From positions 23,019,318-23,083,317 of the forward strand of contig CM074188.1 in assembly GCA_037179385.1 (NCBI GenBank): 64,000 bases of DNA. The letters run 5' to 3'. Source of the stretch: Holothuria scabra. Taxonomy: Eukaryota; Echinodermata; Holothuroidea; Aspidochirotida; Holothuriidae. The notes beneath the pieces were generated by a model. It ran no database searches. It saw only the letters and a program-made list of their open reading frames with translations, and was not told the DNA's origin. The position numbers were made by a program, and so were the translations under genes. This document shows, one piece after another, positions 33,970-45,740 of this stretch. Each line of letters opens with the position of its first letter. Positions within the stretch are counted from its first letter, which is position 1.

Positions 33970-34322
33970 CACTCTTAAAAAGTTGGTAAAAAAAATCACC
34001 AACACTGGTCACGTATGTCAAATACTTGAAATTGGGTAAAGTTTTCCCCAAAGTTGTTTATTTGGTTACTCCACAAGCTGGTTACCCAATTAAGTGGTAA
34101 AAAATATCTTGGATAACCCATTAATCACCAATTTTTGGGTAAACTGTATCCAATTTCAGGTATTTGACATACGTGACCAGTGTTGGTGAGTTTTTTTAAT
34201 TTTTAAAAAATATCTTGGATAACCCATTAATCACCAATTTTTGGGTAAACTGTAACCAATTTCAGGTATTTGACATACGTGACCAGTGTTGGTGAGTTTT
34301 TTTAACCAACTTTTTCAGAGTG
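33970..34322. mobile_element. TA-flanked MITE, 353 bp, with duplicated right end
   Basis: Termini CACTCTTAAAAAGTTGGT and ACCAACTTTTTCAGAGTG-like are inverted, and the inverted similarity extends ~70 bp (CACCAACACTGG, TCACGTATGTCAAATAC). TA lies on both sides (33968-33969 and 34323-34324), as for Tc1/mariner-type elements. 34099-34204 and 34205-34310 are direct copies of 106 bp differing at about one base plus the last few: the right terminal region has been duplicated in tandem recently. Confidence 0.85.
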
Positions 34323-34478
34323 TATGCATTAGAACAAGTGTACAGTATCTAACATTAGGCCTTAAATAGCTACTGTATATTGATCGTATCTTGAGGCCTT
34401 TACCACGTAGAAAAATGTATGTCCTGCACCGTGACACCAAATGCAACACACATTGTGTAACAGTAGGTCTACACTTAA

Positions 34479-34736
34479 AGGTAAAAAGCAATCCCCCCAA
34501 ACTTATTTGGAAGAAAAAGCTAAATAACTCAATTTTCATCTTATTTTTCTTCAAAGTATCTTTAATTACATTTTATGACTTTACTATTGCATATTCAAGG
34601 TAAACCAAGCAGTTATTTCTGGTAAATTTCACATTTGAAGAGAAAAAACATTGTCACATGACTCCCAGCAGCCATTCATGAAACTGGACAGTCTACTACA
34701 CTTCTTCAATTTAATTTGGGATGACTGCTCCTGCCC
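34479..34736 (+). mobile_element. Family C MITE, 258 bp
   Basis: Left end AGGTAAAAAGCAATCCCCC after TTAA (34475-34478); right end GGGATGACTGCTCCTGCCCT followed by TTGA, a one-base change from TTAA. Body words shared with other copies: TTCAAAGTATCTTTAAT, CATATTCAAGGTAAACCAAG, GTCACATGACTCCCAGCAGC, CATGAAACTGGACAGTCTAC. Nonautonomous; TTAA duplications are used by piggyBac and Kolobok transposases (family knowledge). Confidence 0.75.
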
Positions 34737-35359
34737 TTGAAACTGTTTAGTATGCTGAGGAACAGCATGAAAATATTGCGCTCATCTAGTCAAGAATGTG
34801 GGCTGTGGCTGCCAGTAATGGATACACTCATTGTTTAGTTGTTATAACCAAAGCGTGCAAGGCTAGCGAAGGTCACTCCATTACCTGCTTCCAAAGAGTC
34901 AACATACGTAAACTTCCAGCTGGCAAACCGCCACTGGTGTGGCAACCCTTTCCACCATACTTACCTGAGAAACCTTTATGGTGTGATAGAGAGCCCAAGG
35001 AGGTACAAGTATTTTTTGTACTTTGTGAATTTTCTGTTAAACTTAATTTTAGGGTAAATGAATTGGACTGGAGGGTCACAGAGGAGGAGTTGATGTTAAA
35101 TGTTTTCGTTTTTCTTGTACTTGTATAATTCTTTCATATTTTGTGTTAAATGTTTAGCTTATAGTTTGAAATGTTTGTTTATTTATACAGTTTTCACAGA
35201 GTTTACGAGTTATCAGTTCACAAATACCCACAGAAGCACAGTAAAACTCCAGTCGAGACCCTTGGGTTTATATTTGTTGAGTTCACTTTGGTTATCCACG
35301 ATCACACCACCCTCCACTACACATTGATTGACCAATTCATGGTAACAAAATGATATAAA

Positions 35360-35692
35360 CAGGGTTCTAGCCAGGAAAAATGCCAAACCGGGTGGGCGTT
35401 CATTGACATTATGTCATTCTCACATGATGCTGGCCATATCTCAAGATCTAAATGACATAGTCTGTGGTCAGTTACATGATTTTGGTTATTAACAATACCA
35501 GTACAATCATTCAATTGGATGTTATGTATCTGATACTGTGTAGCCTATGTAAATTTGAGTATGAGTGTGATGAAAATCAAATTGGGCAATTAAGTTCAAA
35601 CTGGGTGGTGAAATTTCAAACTGGGTGCTGACTCAAAAAGTAAATTCAAACTGGGTGCAGCACCCAGTTTGAATGGCCTGGCTAGAACCCTG
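35360..35692. mobile_element. CAGGG-terminus MITE, 333 bp, 5-bp target duplication ATAAA
   Basis: Termini CAGGGTTCTAGCCAGG and CCTGGCTAGAACCCTG are exact inverted repeats. ATAAA lies immediately outside both (35355-35359 and 35693-35697). Near the right end TTCAAACTGGGTG repeats three to four times in direct and inverted orientation, the last pair forming a hairpin. The termini look hAT-like but the duplication is 5 bp, as reported for the hAT5 group. Confidence 0.85.
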
Positions 35693-35754
35693 ATAAATGA
35701 ATGTAGCATAACTGCAGTAGCGAACGTCCTATAAATTGTTTGTTCCTATTGTTC

Positions 35755-35950
35755 GGCTAGGCCTACAGTAGGCAATGACAAGATGGCTGCCATTTATGCC
35801 GGCCAGATGGTTTTCTGTTCCGAAAGTAAGAAGTTCCTCAAAGCATACAAAATTGACAGGGATTTGCAAGAATAATGAATTTTTATCGAAATAATCTAAG
35901 GTAAGGTCAAAATCACAACACAGATGGAAGGAATATGATATTTTCCTCCG
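35755..35950. repeat. Fold-back family copy 3, diverged
   Basis: CAAGATGGCTGCC, GATGGTTTTCTG, GATTTGCAAGAAT, AAGGTAAGGTCAAAATCAC and GAATATGATATT match 26960-27045 (reverse complement) and 27590-27775 in order. Preceded by TAGGCCTACAG. Confidence 0.5.
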
Positions 35951-36867
35951 TTGTGTGAAATGTTACAGTCAACGTTGCACATCAAATCAGTCAAACAAAT
36001 TAGGCTAAAGTTTCAGTCAGCCCTCTTGGTATGCCTTTTTCAGGTCCCTTGGTGGTGGTCGTTGAGGTCATGTGATCCTCTGCCCAAGTTATGGCACTTA
36101 AACCATTTTCAGAATGTGAATTAAAGTCACTATATAACCTAAATACAACTTCCCTGAGCTGCCAGGACTACAGTACTTGGGATTGTAGGTTTATGTGCAT
36201 TTTCATAGTATGAATAATATTTAAAAAACAAATTTGAAGGGGAAGGTATAGGGACTAATATATTCAGCAGACCTGTCATATCACATCACATCACAAAAGG
36301 TTTTGTGGCAGCAAAGCCCAGAAACCTCAAAATTTATATCTAAGTTTGAACACTAAATGATTCACATGAAGGCCTGTTAAGTCCATTACAATTTGGAACA
36401 GAAGTGTTGTACTTTAAAACATCATTCATTGCAAAGTAGAACACCGGTCATGATAATACTAACATGCTGATAAAAGGTGCCTATTCAAATTAGGCTAACC
36501 AAATAAAAAAATATCAGAATAATTCAATAATGACGATAAATTTAAGTTCTTGAAACAAGTCTTCAACTCAGAGTGAACTTAGAGAGTGTGAAACTTGAGT
36601 GGTCATTGAAGAAGTGTGAATAAAATGGTGGCAGAATGCAGTTGTTGCTTTCACTAGTGTATTAAAGAAAAAGAAGAAAATTTGAAAGACGGAGGAAATG
36701 AAAAGATGGTCACAAAAAGAAGATAAAAAAAGGAAAAAATTCAGAGCATGTACTTTTTCTTCACAAGAATTTTTTGTCATGTTTCAGTTTTTAGTATGGT
36801 AATGTCTTGTGGAAATGTTTATAAAAAATTTCTATATAATTCCCAACACTACATAGCTCTCAGTTAG

Positions 36868-37090
36868 AGGCACTGTTCTCTCACCCCAAACAGTACCAAT
36901 TATCCCAACCTTATTTCAGCTCCTCCCACAATTGTGGGAAATTCATCCTCATCCAGAGACAATCTCAGTTGATGGCTTCGAGTTGAGTCCCACAATTCAA
37001 GCCAAGAACCAAAAGGGAATTTAGATTGAAAACATGCATACTGCCACCTATTAAAGTTTGGTCAGAAAACATGCATACTGCCACCTAATA
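36868..37090 (+). repeat. Family B MITE fragment followed by a 38-bp tandem duplication
   Basis: TCTCACCCCAAACAGTACC, CTCCCACAATTGT, CATCCTCATCCAGA and CAATCTCAGTTGATGGCTT match the left half of family B. The rest is replaced by other sequence, including two direct copies of GAAAACATGCATACTGCC plus ACCTA(T/A)TAAAGTT (37029-37097). Confidence 0.55.
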
Positions 37091-37616
37091 AAGTTAGTCA
37101 ACGATTTACTGACAAGATTGACTTCATTGAGGAATGCACTTACTGTACTGTTGTTCAGTGTAACCAAATCTTGGAGATGAGCCCATCAATACATGAAAAG
37201 GACTAATGTGAACCAATAAGGAGTGTTAACTTCATTCCTCTTATGCTAGGTTAGGGGATTAAGATTATGATGAGAGAAAGCATACTTGGGTATGATATGT
37301 TTTATGTAGTTGACTGAACCTGCAATGAAGGGCATGCACCGAACCTGCAGTGGAGGTTGTGAAAAGGACCTTTCAGTCACACCAGCAAGAGAATTTAAAT
37401 GAAATAGGTTTATTGCAATCATAATGGGGCAATGCATACCAGTGTCATCCATGATCATTAGATGTATTCTCTTCTAAAGAAAAGATATCAAAAAATAAAA
37501 TAAAGAAAAGGTAAATAATATGACTGATCTTACAGTTGAACAATCTCATTATGAATGTTAAATTGATCATAAGTTAAAGACTTTGTAGTATGATGTGCCT
37601 AAAGGACTCCTTTTAA

Positions 37617-37905
37617 AGGCCCTATTTTCTCATCCCAAACAGTGCCAATTCTCCCAACCTTCTTAATTAAGCCCCTCCCACAATTGTCTAAAATTCACCC
37701 TCATTCAGCTCATTTTATTGCTTCAGGGTGAGTATAGAAAGCTCAAGGTGTATTATCAAAACACTCTCAGAACAGTTCATGCTGTGAAATATAAGCTTTG
37801 GTACTCTGCATTGTTTGAATTAGCAGTCAATCAAAAAGCTGAGCTAATGGAGAGTTTCTGTTACCCTATACTAGAAGTGTAGTTTGAGGTGAGAGGATGG
37901 TCCCT
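37617..37905 (+). mobile_element. Family B MITE, 289 bp, TTAA-flanked
   Basis: Starts AGGCCCTATTTTCTCATCCC and ends AGGTGAGAGGATGGTCCCT, imperfect inverted repeats of ~20 bp. TTAA on both sides (37613-37616 and 37906-37909). Full-length copies also at 42836-43132, 47441-47944 (with an LTR inside) and, inverted, 56856-57131. No coding frame shared by copies. Confidence 0.85.
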
Positions 37906-37909
37906 TTAA

Positions 37910-39214
37910 ATGGTCCAAAATTTGACAGAAACAGTGCATAATAATTTAAAAGTAAAACTTGCAAATTCTACCTTTTTATGTAAATTAAGTAAGGAATCAC
38001 ATTCAGAAAGAAAGTTAGAAGTAATTGACATTGCATTGGTAGAAGTAAGGAAAACTGTTGTCATTGGATGGACAAGTCGTTTAAAGTTTACAGACAGAAT
38101 TAAACTGGTCCCAAAAGCACAATCTAACAACTGTACCTTGTAATCCTCTTCACACGCTTTCTCCCACTAGTTAGGAAGATCATTCCTTTAGCTATCAGAA
38201 CATTTATTTCCTTATGTTTTCTTTTATCTATGTGTGCAGACTTGCTGCTGCATTTGGTAATTGATACTTATCCAGGGTCCCTGTCCAAATGCCTAATTTG
38301 ATGGGTATATATGGTTAACATAGTTTGAAAGCAACTGTACACCTAATGTTACTCCCAGTACTTTCTGATGATGATAGATTCCCAAACGTTCCAGTCAAAA
38401 CAGTCCTAGAGCCCATGCTATGTAGTGAGAGTAAAAGCAAAGTACTGTAATGTACGTACATGTGCATATCACTCACCATGGAATACAATTCATACAGAAT
38501 TGCTAAGCAGTATCCATTCATAATGTGACGTATATTGATTTGCTGTGACGTTGAAAAGACAAGCCGCTGTCGGAGGCCATTCTGTGGTTGGTTTTACACT
38601 GGTTTATAATTAACTCTTGCTGTCACAGATAGAAAGAAATGACGGCAGTGTTGTTAGTAAAAATTTAAAAAGAGCATACCTGTGTATATGCCGCAATTTT
38701 GTGACTTTTACATGCCGCTTTTAATGTAGCCTCATAATCAAATGAAATGAGATTTGCTGTGTGCCGAGATTAGCCAGATTTATGGAATGACAGGTAAATG
38801 GAGTGAGAAATATTATGTGGTTATACACCAGTCTCGTACCCGAAATGATTGCTCATGTTGCGTTGACCGACAAAAATGTCAAGGAAGGATTGATAATTAT
38901 ACATTTGTACGGTAGGACAGATATATACCTAGGAAATCATATGAAACATTTTTTCTGTGAGGATGGGGAGAGGGGCAGAATTTGAGTGTAACAAATGTGT
39001 ACATGTACGTGTAAATGTATCAATTATTTGATAGATTGTCCTGGAAATTTGTGATTCTTTTCCCACATTTTTTTATTTTATTTTATTTTATTTTATGCAT
39101 TACTTTTTTAAATCTGAACCGATTTTCATGGTTCAAGATTCATTTGGTTACTAATTTTGCCACTTATTTCAATTCTAACTTCACATTATACATGGAAATA
39201 CAAATCAAAATTCT
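37910..39214. other. Unassigned sequence
   Basis: Short frames on both strands only (for example 37906-38143 on both). No domain or splice structure that I can support. An (ATTTT)n microsatellite lies at 39067-39097. Confidence 0.4.
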
Positions 39215-39218
39215 TTAA

Positions 39219-39798
39219 AGGTAGTGTGACATGTCAGCAAAATGACCTGACTTCACTTGACAGTTGTGGAGTGAAGTTTTCTGAGGAAAGATCCGTTGAA
39301 ATTATTTCAGTACCTTTTACGGTTCTCACAATATACCTCTTCAAAGTTCTAACGTTTCTGAAGAAAGTTGTTGCTCATGCAAAAATAATGATGTGGAGTG
39401 TTGCGTAGTGTTGACATTTCTTTTGTTAACCTTGTACAAATTATCTCTTAATTACTCAGCAGATAGTTAATGGTTTGGTAATTGATACTGAAGATTTCCA
39501 AGGACACAATTTAAACTTCCAAAATAACACCTTCAGGACAAACAAGTGTTACAACTGTTCTTGATATGAAGATTGTAAAAACAAAGGATAACATTAGCCA
39601 TATGTGGTATGTCCCTCCCATGACATCACATGATTTGCATATCGAGCTCATATTTATTAATGATTAAGTGCAGATCAGAAATTGCCTCGTAAAATGATCA
39701 ATTTTGATGGATTTTGATGGAAATTGTAGCTATTTCCACAGTTTTTAATGCTTTTTATATCCAGTACCCAATTTTGTCATTTTCATGTCACACTACCT
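39219..39798 (+). mobile_element. Family A MITE, 580 bp, TTAA-flanked
   Basis: Termini AGGTAGTGTGACATG and CATGTCACACTACCT are exact 15-bp inverted repeats, with TTAA immediately outside both (39215-39218 and 39799-39802). A second copy at 43324-44301 aligns along its whole length. The short frames in it are not shared in phase between copies. TTAA duplications point to piggyBac- or Kolobok-type mobilisation. Confidence 0.92.
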
Positions 39799-39802
39799 TT
39801 AA

Positions 39803-41212
39803 ATCTTTTGAAGGTGGATGCCCAGTATCTTCAGGTTAACTGCAAAAATACATCACTACATTGCTGGATACATTGCTGGATTCAGAAATCAAGGTCAAAT
39901 TATGAATGCCCACTGTTCAAGGGGCAGAATTCTCTAATGAGTAGATTTATAAATAAATGAATTCATTCAGATTATCTTAATCCATAGGATTTTACAGCAG
40001 TGGTTGTTCCTGGTGGCATGTTGCTCCTATTGTGATGTTCACAAAACCCTCATATCTGTTATGATCTGTTGGTTGCCACACATAAATCTTGAGCACTGCA
40101 GAATCCAAAAGTGTGTTCCTGTGGTAAAAAATGATGGCACCTGACTTACCAGCAGATTCACTTAATTTTGGAAATTCAATCACCACAGTGTCTAGTAAAC
40201 TTCATTGTGTGATCTTATGATGAAGCGGGGAGGGTAAGGGTACGGGTTAGATGTTGATCCCTACAGATTCTCCTTACCATGAACATTGCTTCCTTGAGTT
40301 TGCAGATTTATACTTGTGGTACTTAACTTATGTTGGATTACTAAACATTCATGCTGGGATTGTTATGCAAACTGAAGGAACTTGATTGTTTTTAATATGA
40401 ATTGTCCTGCATATGTGTAATTTTTTTATTCCTTCAAAATGACCCTTGACCCATAGTTCAGCATTAATTTTTACTCCCATTTCAGTTAACCATCTCTACA
40501 CTCTCCAACCATTTCTACCATTTTACAAGATGTGAAAATGCTAATCTTCAATAGGGTTGAGGTCTACTGACCCTTATGTAACTGAGCATTTTTTCAGACT
40601 GAATTGTGACTGAGTCATGCTGAACCAAAAGATTACCAGTCCAGGTTTTGAGTGTTAGTATCACTCTTTTCTCACTGATTTGTGTAAAATAGACAGGCGT
40701 TAATGGCCAAAACCCCTGTTGTCTCGCACCAGTAATTTTGAAAGTGTTTTTGCTACTCTGTCCTTTGCTTCAGACAGTTTTAAAAAGGTTGGATTTAGGG
40801 GGAATAAGTGGATAATTTCCTTCAGTTAGAACTAGAGTTTTGAAAGATCCAAGGATTGCATTTTAATTTGCCTTGTGGTTTCCTTTATAAGTTGCAGTAT
40901 GTCAAAGGGGATTTTACTCAGAATTAGTTTTTAGGGTTTGATGGTCCATGATTGTTCGTTGAGTGTGTCTGATATGGGTATTTGTGTAGAATAAAACCTT
41001 AAAAATCCATTTAATAGGTCAATAAACTCAGATCTTCCTTAGATAGTAACACAGTCCAACAGGGTCAAACCATATGATCATCAGTACAGTATTTAGCAGA
41101 CATCATTCTGGCTAACAGTCATTTGGTAACAATCAAACATGGACAGTCTGTGGCACACTACACAGGCTTGCAGCCATCAGATCCCTATATCCCTGGTAAA
41201 GAAGAGTGTTCT
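39803..41212. other. Unassigned sequence
   Basis: No gene, repeat family or terminal structure that I recognise; AT-rich with short frames on both strands. Confidence 0.4.
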
Positions 41213-41773
41213 TAAAGTGTAGCTCAAGTCAAAAAATTCAAAAATATATTATTTAAGAGCATGAAAAATGAATTCTAACAGTCCAACTCCCATCTTCATA
41301 TAACATTCCTGAGCTGAGATATAAAATGTTGAAATTTATTCACTTAAAAAAAATAGGTTGATTGTGCAATAATTTGTGACTTTCTTGTTGTACAACTTCA
41401 CATAACATGCTTGTTTCCCTTTAAAATTAAAAATGTTTTTATGACCTTGAACACTTCCTGTTTGCTTGCATAGCATGTTGCACAAGGAGGGCTTAATTAA
41501 TTACATCACCTCATAAGAGTGCTGTCACACCTTGGTACAAGGTGCAGTAATGTTCGGAAAAACAAAGAAATACAAAGATTGTAATTTGAGTAGTACAAGA
41601 ATGACATCACAAATTATTGCGCAATGTACCATTTTACTTTGAGTGAATTAACTTCAACATTTAATATCTCAGCTCAGGAATGTCCTATGAAGATGGGAGT
41701 TGGACTGTTAGAATTGATTTTTCATGGTCTTTAACATATATTTTTGAATTTTTTGACTTGAGGTACACTCTAA
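41213..41773. mobile_element. Fold-back MITE with ~150-180-bp inverted arms, ~560 bp
   Basis: Left arm AAAGTGTAGCTCAAGTC, TTCAAAAATATATTATTTAA, TCTAACAGTCCAACTCCCAT, CATTCCTGAGCTGAGATAT faces the right arm ATATCTCAGCTCAGGAATG, GATGGGAGTTGGACTGTTAG, ATATATTTTTGAATTTTTTG, GACTTGAGGTACACTCT. The inner parts (TTCACTTAA..., GTGACTTTC / CAAATTATTGCGCAAT) are inverted too. Outer edge uncertain by a few bases, so no target duplication is claimed. The overlapping frames here are by-products of the palindrome. Confidence 0.8.
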
Positions 41774-42477
41774 GTCTTGTCAACAGCTTTCTGTTTTCTA
41801 GTGTCCTTTTAATGGTTTCTACCAATTTATGTACTGAGAAGTATAACCTTACAGGTGTATGATAAACTAGGGAACTGTTGAGAACTGTCTGAACAGCTCC
41901 CATATGCACAATCACATTTGAAAGAAAAGAGCATTGCTCATAGTTACTCCTAGAAGTCAAAGTATAGAAAAAAATATAGCACCTCTCCTATCACTGCAGC
42001 TAGTCACTGCAGTAAATCTGTTATAGGTTATCAGTGACTGGTGCCAAAATTTTATCAACATATTTAATGGTGCATGATGGATAAGTTCAGAGGATATCTG
42101 TCATTTTGCCTTCAACAACTACAAACTATTTTGTTGGCATAACCACTGTGGTTTATTTTTCTTTCTGACCTTTTGCATGATTTATAGCCTGGCCACAGCA
42201 TCTAATCAATATATTGCAAAAAAAAAAAAAAAGTTCAGACATCCTCAATTATGCTCATTTTGTACCAGAGTGGATCAATATTGCACAATGAAGGGATGTG
42301 TTGATGGTGGGGTGGGGGTATTGTCAATATGAATAAAAATCAAATTCCATTTATGCACCAAGCCCTTTGGATGTATGTAAAGTCCCCTCCAAAGTTTAAC
42401 TTATACCCTTCAATATGTTAGCAGCTTCAATGCTGGAGTTCTTATGATAGTGTAAATCCTTCCCAATTGCAATTACA

Positions 42478-42725
42478 ACCATGTGTTTGGTCTCACGGTA
42501 AGGGCATCCACATCTCATGCAAAAGGCCTGGGTTCTATTCCTAGGTTGATTCATACTAAAGACTCTAAAAATGGAACCTACTGCCATTGTGCATGATGCT
42601 CTGCATAAGCATTGGAGTAGGAAAAACCAGCCTGTGAGCCACAACTGGAAAAAAGGCAGTGTCCAGCTAAACTTGAACCAATAGGTTGGAAACTGAGCTG
42701 TAAAACTCTATTAATTAAGTAATTA
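42478..42725 (+). mobile_element. tRNA-derived SINE, copy C
   Basis: CATGTGTTTGGTCTCACGG and GGGTTCTATTCC (A- and B-box like), TCATACTAAAGACTCT, GAGTAGGAAAAACCAGCC, CACAACTGGAAAAAAGGC and AACCAATAGGTTGGAAACTG match copies A, B and D in order. Flanks CCAATTGCAATT and CCAACTGCAATC may be a worn target duplication. Confidence 0.8.
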
Positions 42726-42835
42726 ACCAACTGCAATCTTTGGGTCTATCAGAAACCAACTTTGTCCAATCCTTGATGAGCCAGTATGGTTGTGATAAAA
42801 GTGCTGGGTCTTTTCAGTGGCTTTGGAGACATTAA

Positions 42836-43132
42836 AGTCCCAGTATTCTCACCCCAAACAGTACCAATTCTCCTAACCTTCTTACTTAAGCCCCTCCCAC
42901 CATTGTCTGAAATTCATCCTCATCCAGATACAATCTCAGTTATTGCTTTAAGGTGAGTATAGAAAAACCCAATTTATATAATCAAAACACTCAGAACTCT
43001 TCATGCTGTGTATTATAAGCTTTGGTGCTCTACATTGTTTGAATTAGCTGTCAATTAAAGAGCTGAGCCAGTTGAGAATTTGGTACCTCCGTACCAAAAT
43101 TATAGTTTGGGTGAGAGTTTTGTTTTGGTCCT
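42836..43132 (+). mobile_element. Family B MITE, 297 bp, TTAA-flanked
   Basis: Begins AGTCCCAGTATTCTCACCCC after TTAA (42832-42835) and ends GTTTTGTTTTGGTCCT before TTAA (43133-43136). Body matches 37617-37905 throughout: CCAATTCTCCTAACC, TTAAGCCCCTCCCACC, GGTGAGTATAGAAA, TTCATGCTGTG. Confidence 0.85.
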
Positions 43133-43323
43133 TTAAATGTACTGTACTACTAATATTGAAAATTTCCATTACATCTGTCCATCATACACTTCAGTTAGTG
43201 GACGTGGGCCAAGGTCCACTTCAGTTAGATAGGGAGGATATACCCACAACAGTTTACTTGGAGGGATGGCCTATGCCATCATCCCCTTCATGTGCGGAAA
43301 TAGACAAAAAGGAATATCATAAA

Positions 43324-44301
43324 AGGGTAGTGTGACCCGTCAGCAAATTGACCTGACTTTACTGGGCAGTTATGGAGTGAACTGCCCTAAGGAAACTCTG
43401 TTGGAATTTTTTCATTATCTTCAATGGTTCTACAGATATACCTCTTCAAAGTTTGAATGTTTCTGAAGAAACTTGTTGCTAATGCAAAAATAATGATGTG
43501 GAGTGTTGCATAGTGTTGATATTTCTTTTGTTAACCTTGTATAAATTATCTCTTAATTACTCATCAGATAGTTTGTGGTTTGGTTATTGATACTGATGAT
43601 TTGTAAGGATACAAGTTAAACTTCCAAAATAAAACCCTCAGGAGAAACAAATGTCACAACTGTCCTTGAAATGATTGTAAAACCAAAGGATAACATTAGC
43701 CATATATATGGTATGTCCCTCCCACGACCTTACAAGATGTGCATCGAGCTCATATTTATTAATGAATGAGTGAAAATTAGAAATTGTCGTGTAAAATGGT
43801 CAACTTTTGATGATGGAAATTGTGGCTTCTTTCATGGTTTTTAATGCTTTTTACATCCAATACCTAATTTTGTCATTTTCATGTCACACTCCAGGCCTCG
43901 ATTTTCAGAAAAAATTGTGGTTGTCCTTCGGACAGCCAATTCAGTATTTTCAGTTGTCCTAAACAAAATTTGGTTGTCCGAAACATTTTGCACACAATTA
44001 CAGAACAAAACAGTAATTGTGTTTACCAATAATCACTCTCAAAGAATAAAAATGTATGATTTTTGTAAGACAAAATCACCTAAAGTCAGAAATTGTATGA
44101 TGGAAAAAGTTGACAGAGTTGTTCAGTCAGCAGTGTATTCTTCTTCCATCATATAAAAATGCAGGCTTCTTGAATAAAATTTATTGTGATAGAAAACTGG
44201 TTGTCCATTGGACAACCAACTTTCAACTTTTGGTTGTCTGTATATAACTTTAGTTGTCCCAGACAATCGGACAACCACGAAAATTGAGCCCTGCACTCCC
44301 T
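43324..44301 (+). mobile_element. Family A MITE interrupted by a nested 402-bp element
   Basis: Aligns with 39219-39798 from AGGGTAGTGTGAC onward (TCAGCAAATTGACCTGACTT, GAATGTTTCTGAAGAAACTT, AAAATAATGATGTGGAGTGT, AGGATAACATTAGCCATAT). Its right terminal repeat GTCACACTC is split: 43887-43891 CACTC precedes the nested element and 44294-44298 CACTC follows, then CCT and TTAA (44302-44305). Without the insert it is ~571 bp, close to the 580 bp of the other copy. The left TTAA is lost (ATAAA). Confidence 0.88.
43892..44293. mobile_element. Nested MITE, 402 bp, 5-bp target duplication CACTC
   Basis: Termini CAGGCCTCGATTTTC and GAAAATTGAGCCCTG are inverted with few mismatches, and GTGGTTGTCC / GGACAACCAC follow inside. 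GTTGTCC-type words recur (GGTTGTCCTTCGGACAGCC, GGTTGTCCATTGGACAACC), giving several hairpins. The uninterrupted related site at 39785-39800 proves the 5-bp duplication CACTC. CAGG termini with a 5-bp duplication suggest a hAT5-like group. A diverged copy lies at 8338-8660. Confidence 0.9.
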
Positions 44302-44305
44302 TTAA

Positions 44306-45740
44306 GTTCTTACACAGTCAATAACTCCATGCTAGTACAACACAGTACTAGTACTGGATCAATGTCGTAGCCTCGTTTTTGTTTCATTGCGTAACATTAT
44401 TTTTAGCACCATGTAGAACACCATTTAAACAATCAATCACATATTAGCCAAATTTTTATGAAATTATCATGCCTTCTGGTCTCATTAATGTCTTTGGTAT
44501 CAACATTGTGTGTCTCAAACATAGTCATGTCAGTCATTGGCCCCTGATTAGGTACAGCACTGGTGTGCATAGGTCAATGAGTTTGGTTAATACAAAGAAG
44601 AAAACAGCAACTATTTCTTCAGCACAGACAGAGTAGGAGGTGTTTGTTTGTTGTATGATGTATCATATGATACATATGATTTGATTGTTGGATTTTGAAT
44701 CAGGGATAATGAAGGTGTGGTTTTGTATGCATGATTGATTGAGTGAACAAACTTTTCAGATGTTACAGAAAGCTTAACCACTTGTTAGTTAATGCTCATT
44801 GGTTAGTTAACTTTTACTAGGCCCTCATTGTCTTCAAGCTGTCTCTGGTCAAATCTAAACTAGGTAACTAGATTTAATAAGTCTGGCAACCACAATATTT
44901 CCCTTTAATTGTGTGAAAATTACAGATATCTAAAGACATTAACTCTGAAATTAACCCCTTAAAAAGTTTTCCTGAGGCCAAAGACATTAAACTCAGGAGC
45001 TCCGCGGAGCTCCACCCTCTGTATATCCACTAAGACTTTGTCCTTGAACCAGGGGCCTTAAGGCACTGCCCATGGACCCCAACCATCCATGCTTTGTGCT
45101 TGCTATGTATGCCTCGCACAATTTCAACATCATTCTCCCTGGTCATTCCCTCAAGTTGAGGAGGAATCTATGTCCTTGATGGTGGAATTCTGAAATAATC
45201 ACTTGTACAGTAAGCCAAATGTCCATTGTTCTGTTCACAAAGCCTCTGCCTGTCAGGTAGTAATTGTCTTGCTTTATTGCAAGGTCGTCAACCCTGAATG
45301 TCAAGTGTAAGTACAAACACCTGTTATGTACAAAGGAAGTAATATTATCTGTTTTAGACAAGTACTTCATTGTTAATGACTCATGTCTTTGTTTAAATGC
45401 CATATGGCTTTGCCAAGATTATACTGACATGTTTGCAAACAGAAATGTTATATTTTTGAGTTTAAAAGTGAATATTAAATTTACCAAGTGCTGATATTGA
45501 AACTTATTCCTTGGAAAAATGGGTTTAGAATCTTGACACAGTCTTGTGGAATGTGTCACAATTGGATAAATATTCGTTCACAGACAGACAAAATACTTCT
45601 TCCTTTGTAACTATCATTTCTTTTGATTATTTTAAGTTTACAAAGTATGTTAGGGTAGGGAGGTTGTCTCAGGTAGGCGTAAGATATGAATATTCAGACC
45701 ATGAAGGACAGTTTTTTTTATCATACTAACTGTGCATAGA
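44306..45740. other. Unassigned sequence
   Basis: No gene recognised. ATGTATCATATGATACAT at about 44658 is a perfect 18-bp palindrome. Short frames on both strands are not distinguishable from chance. Confidence 0.4.
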
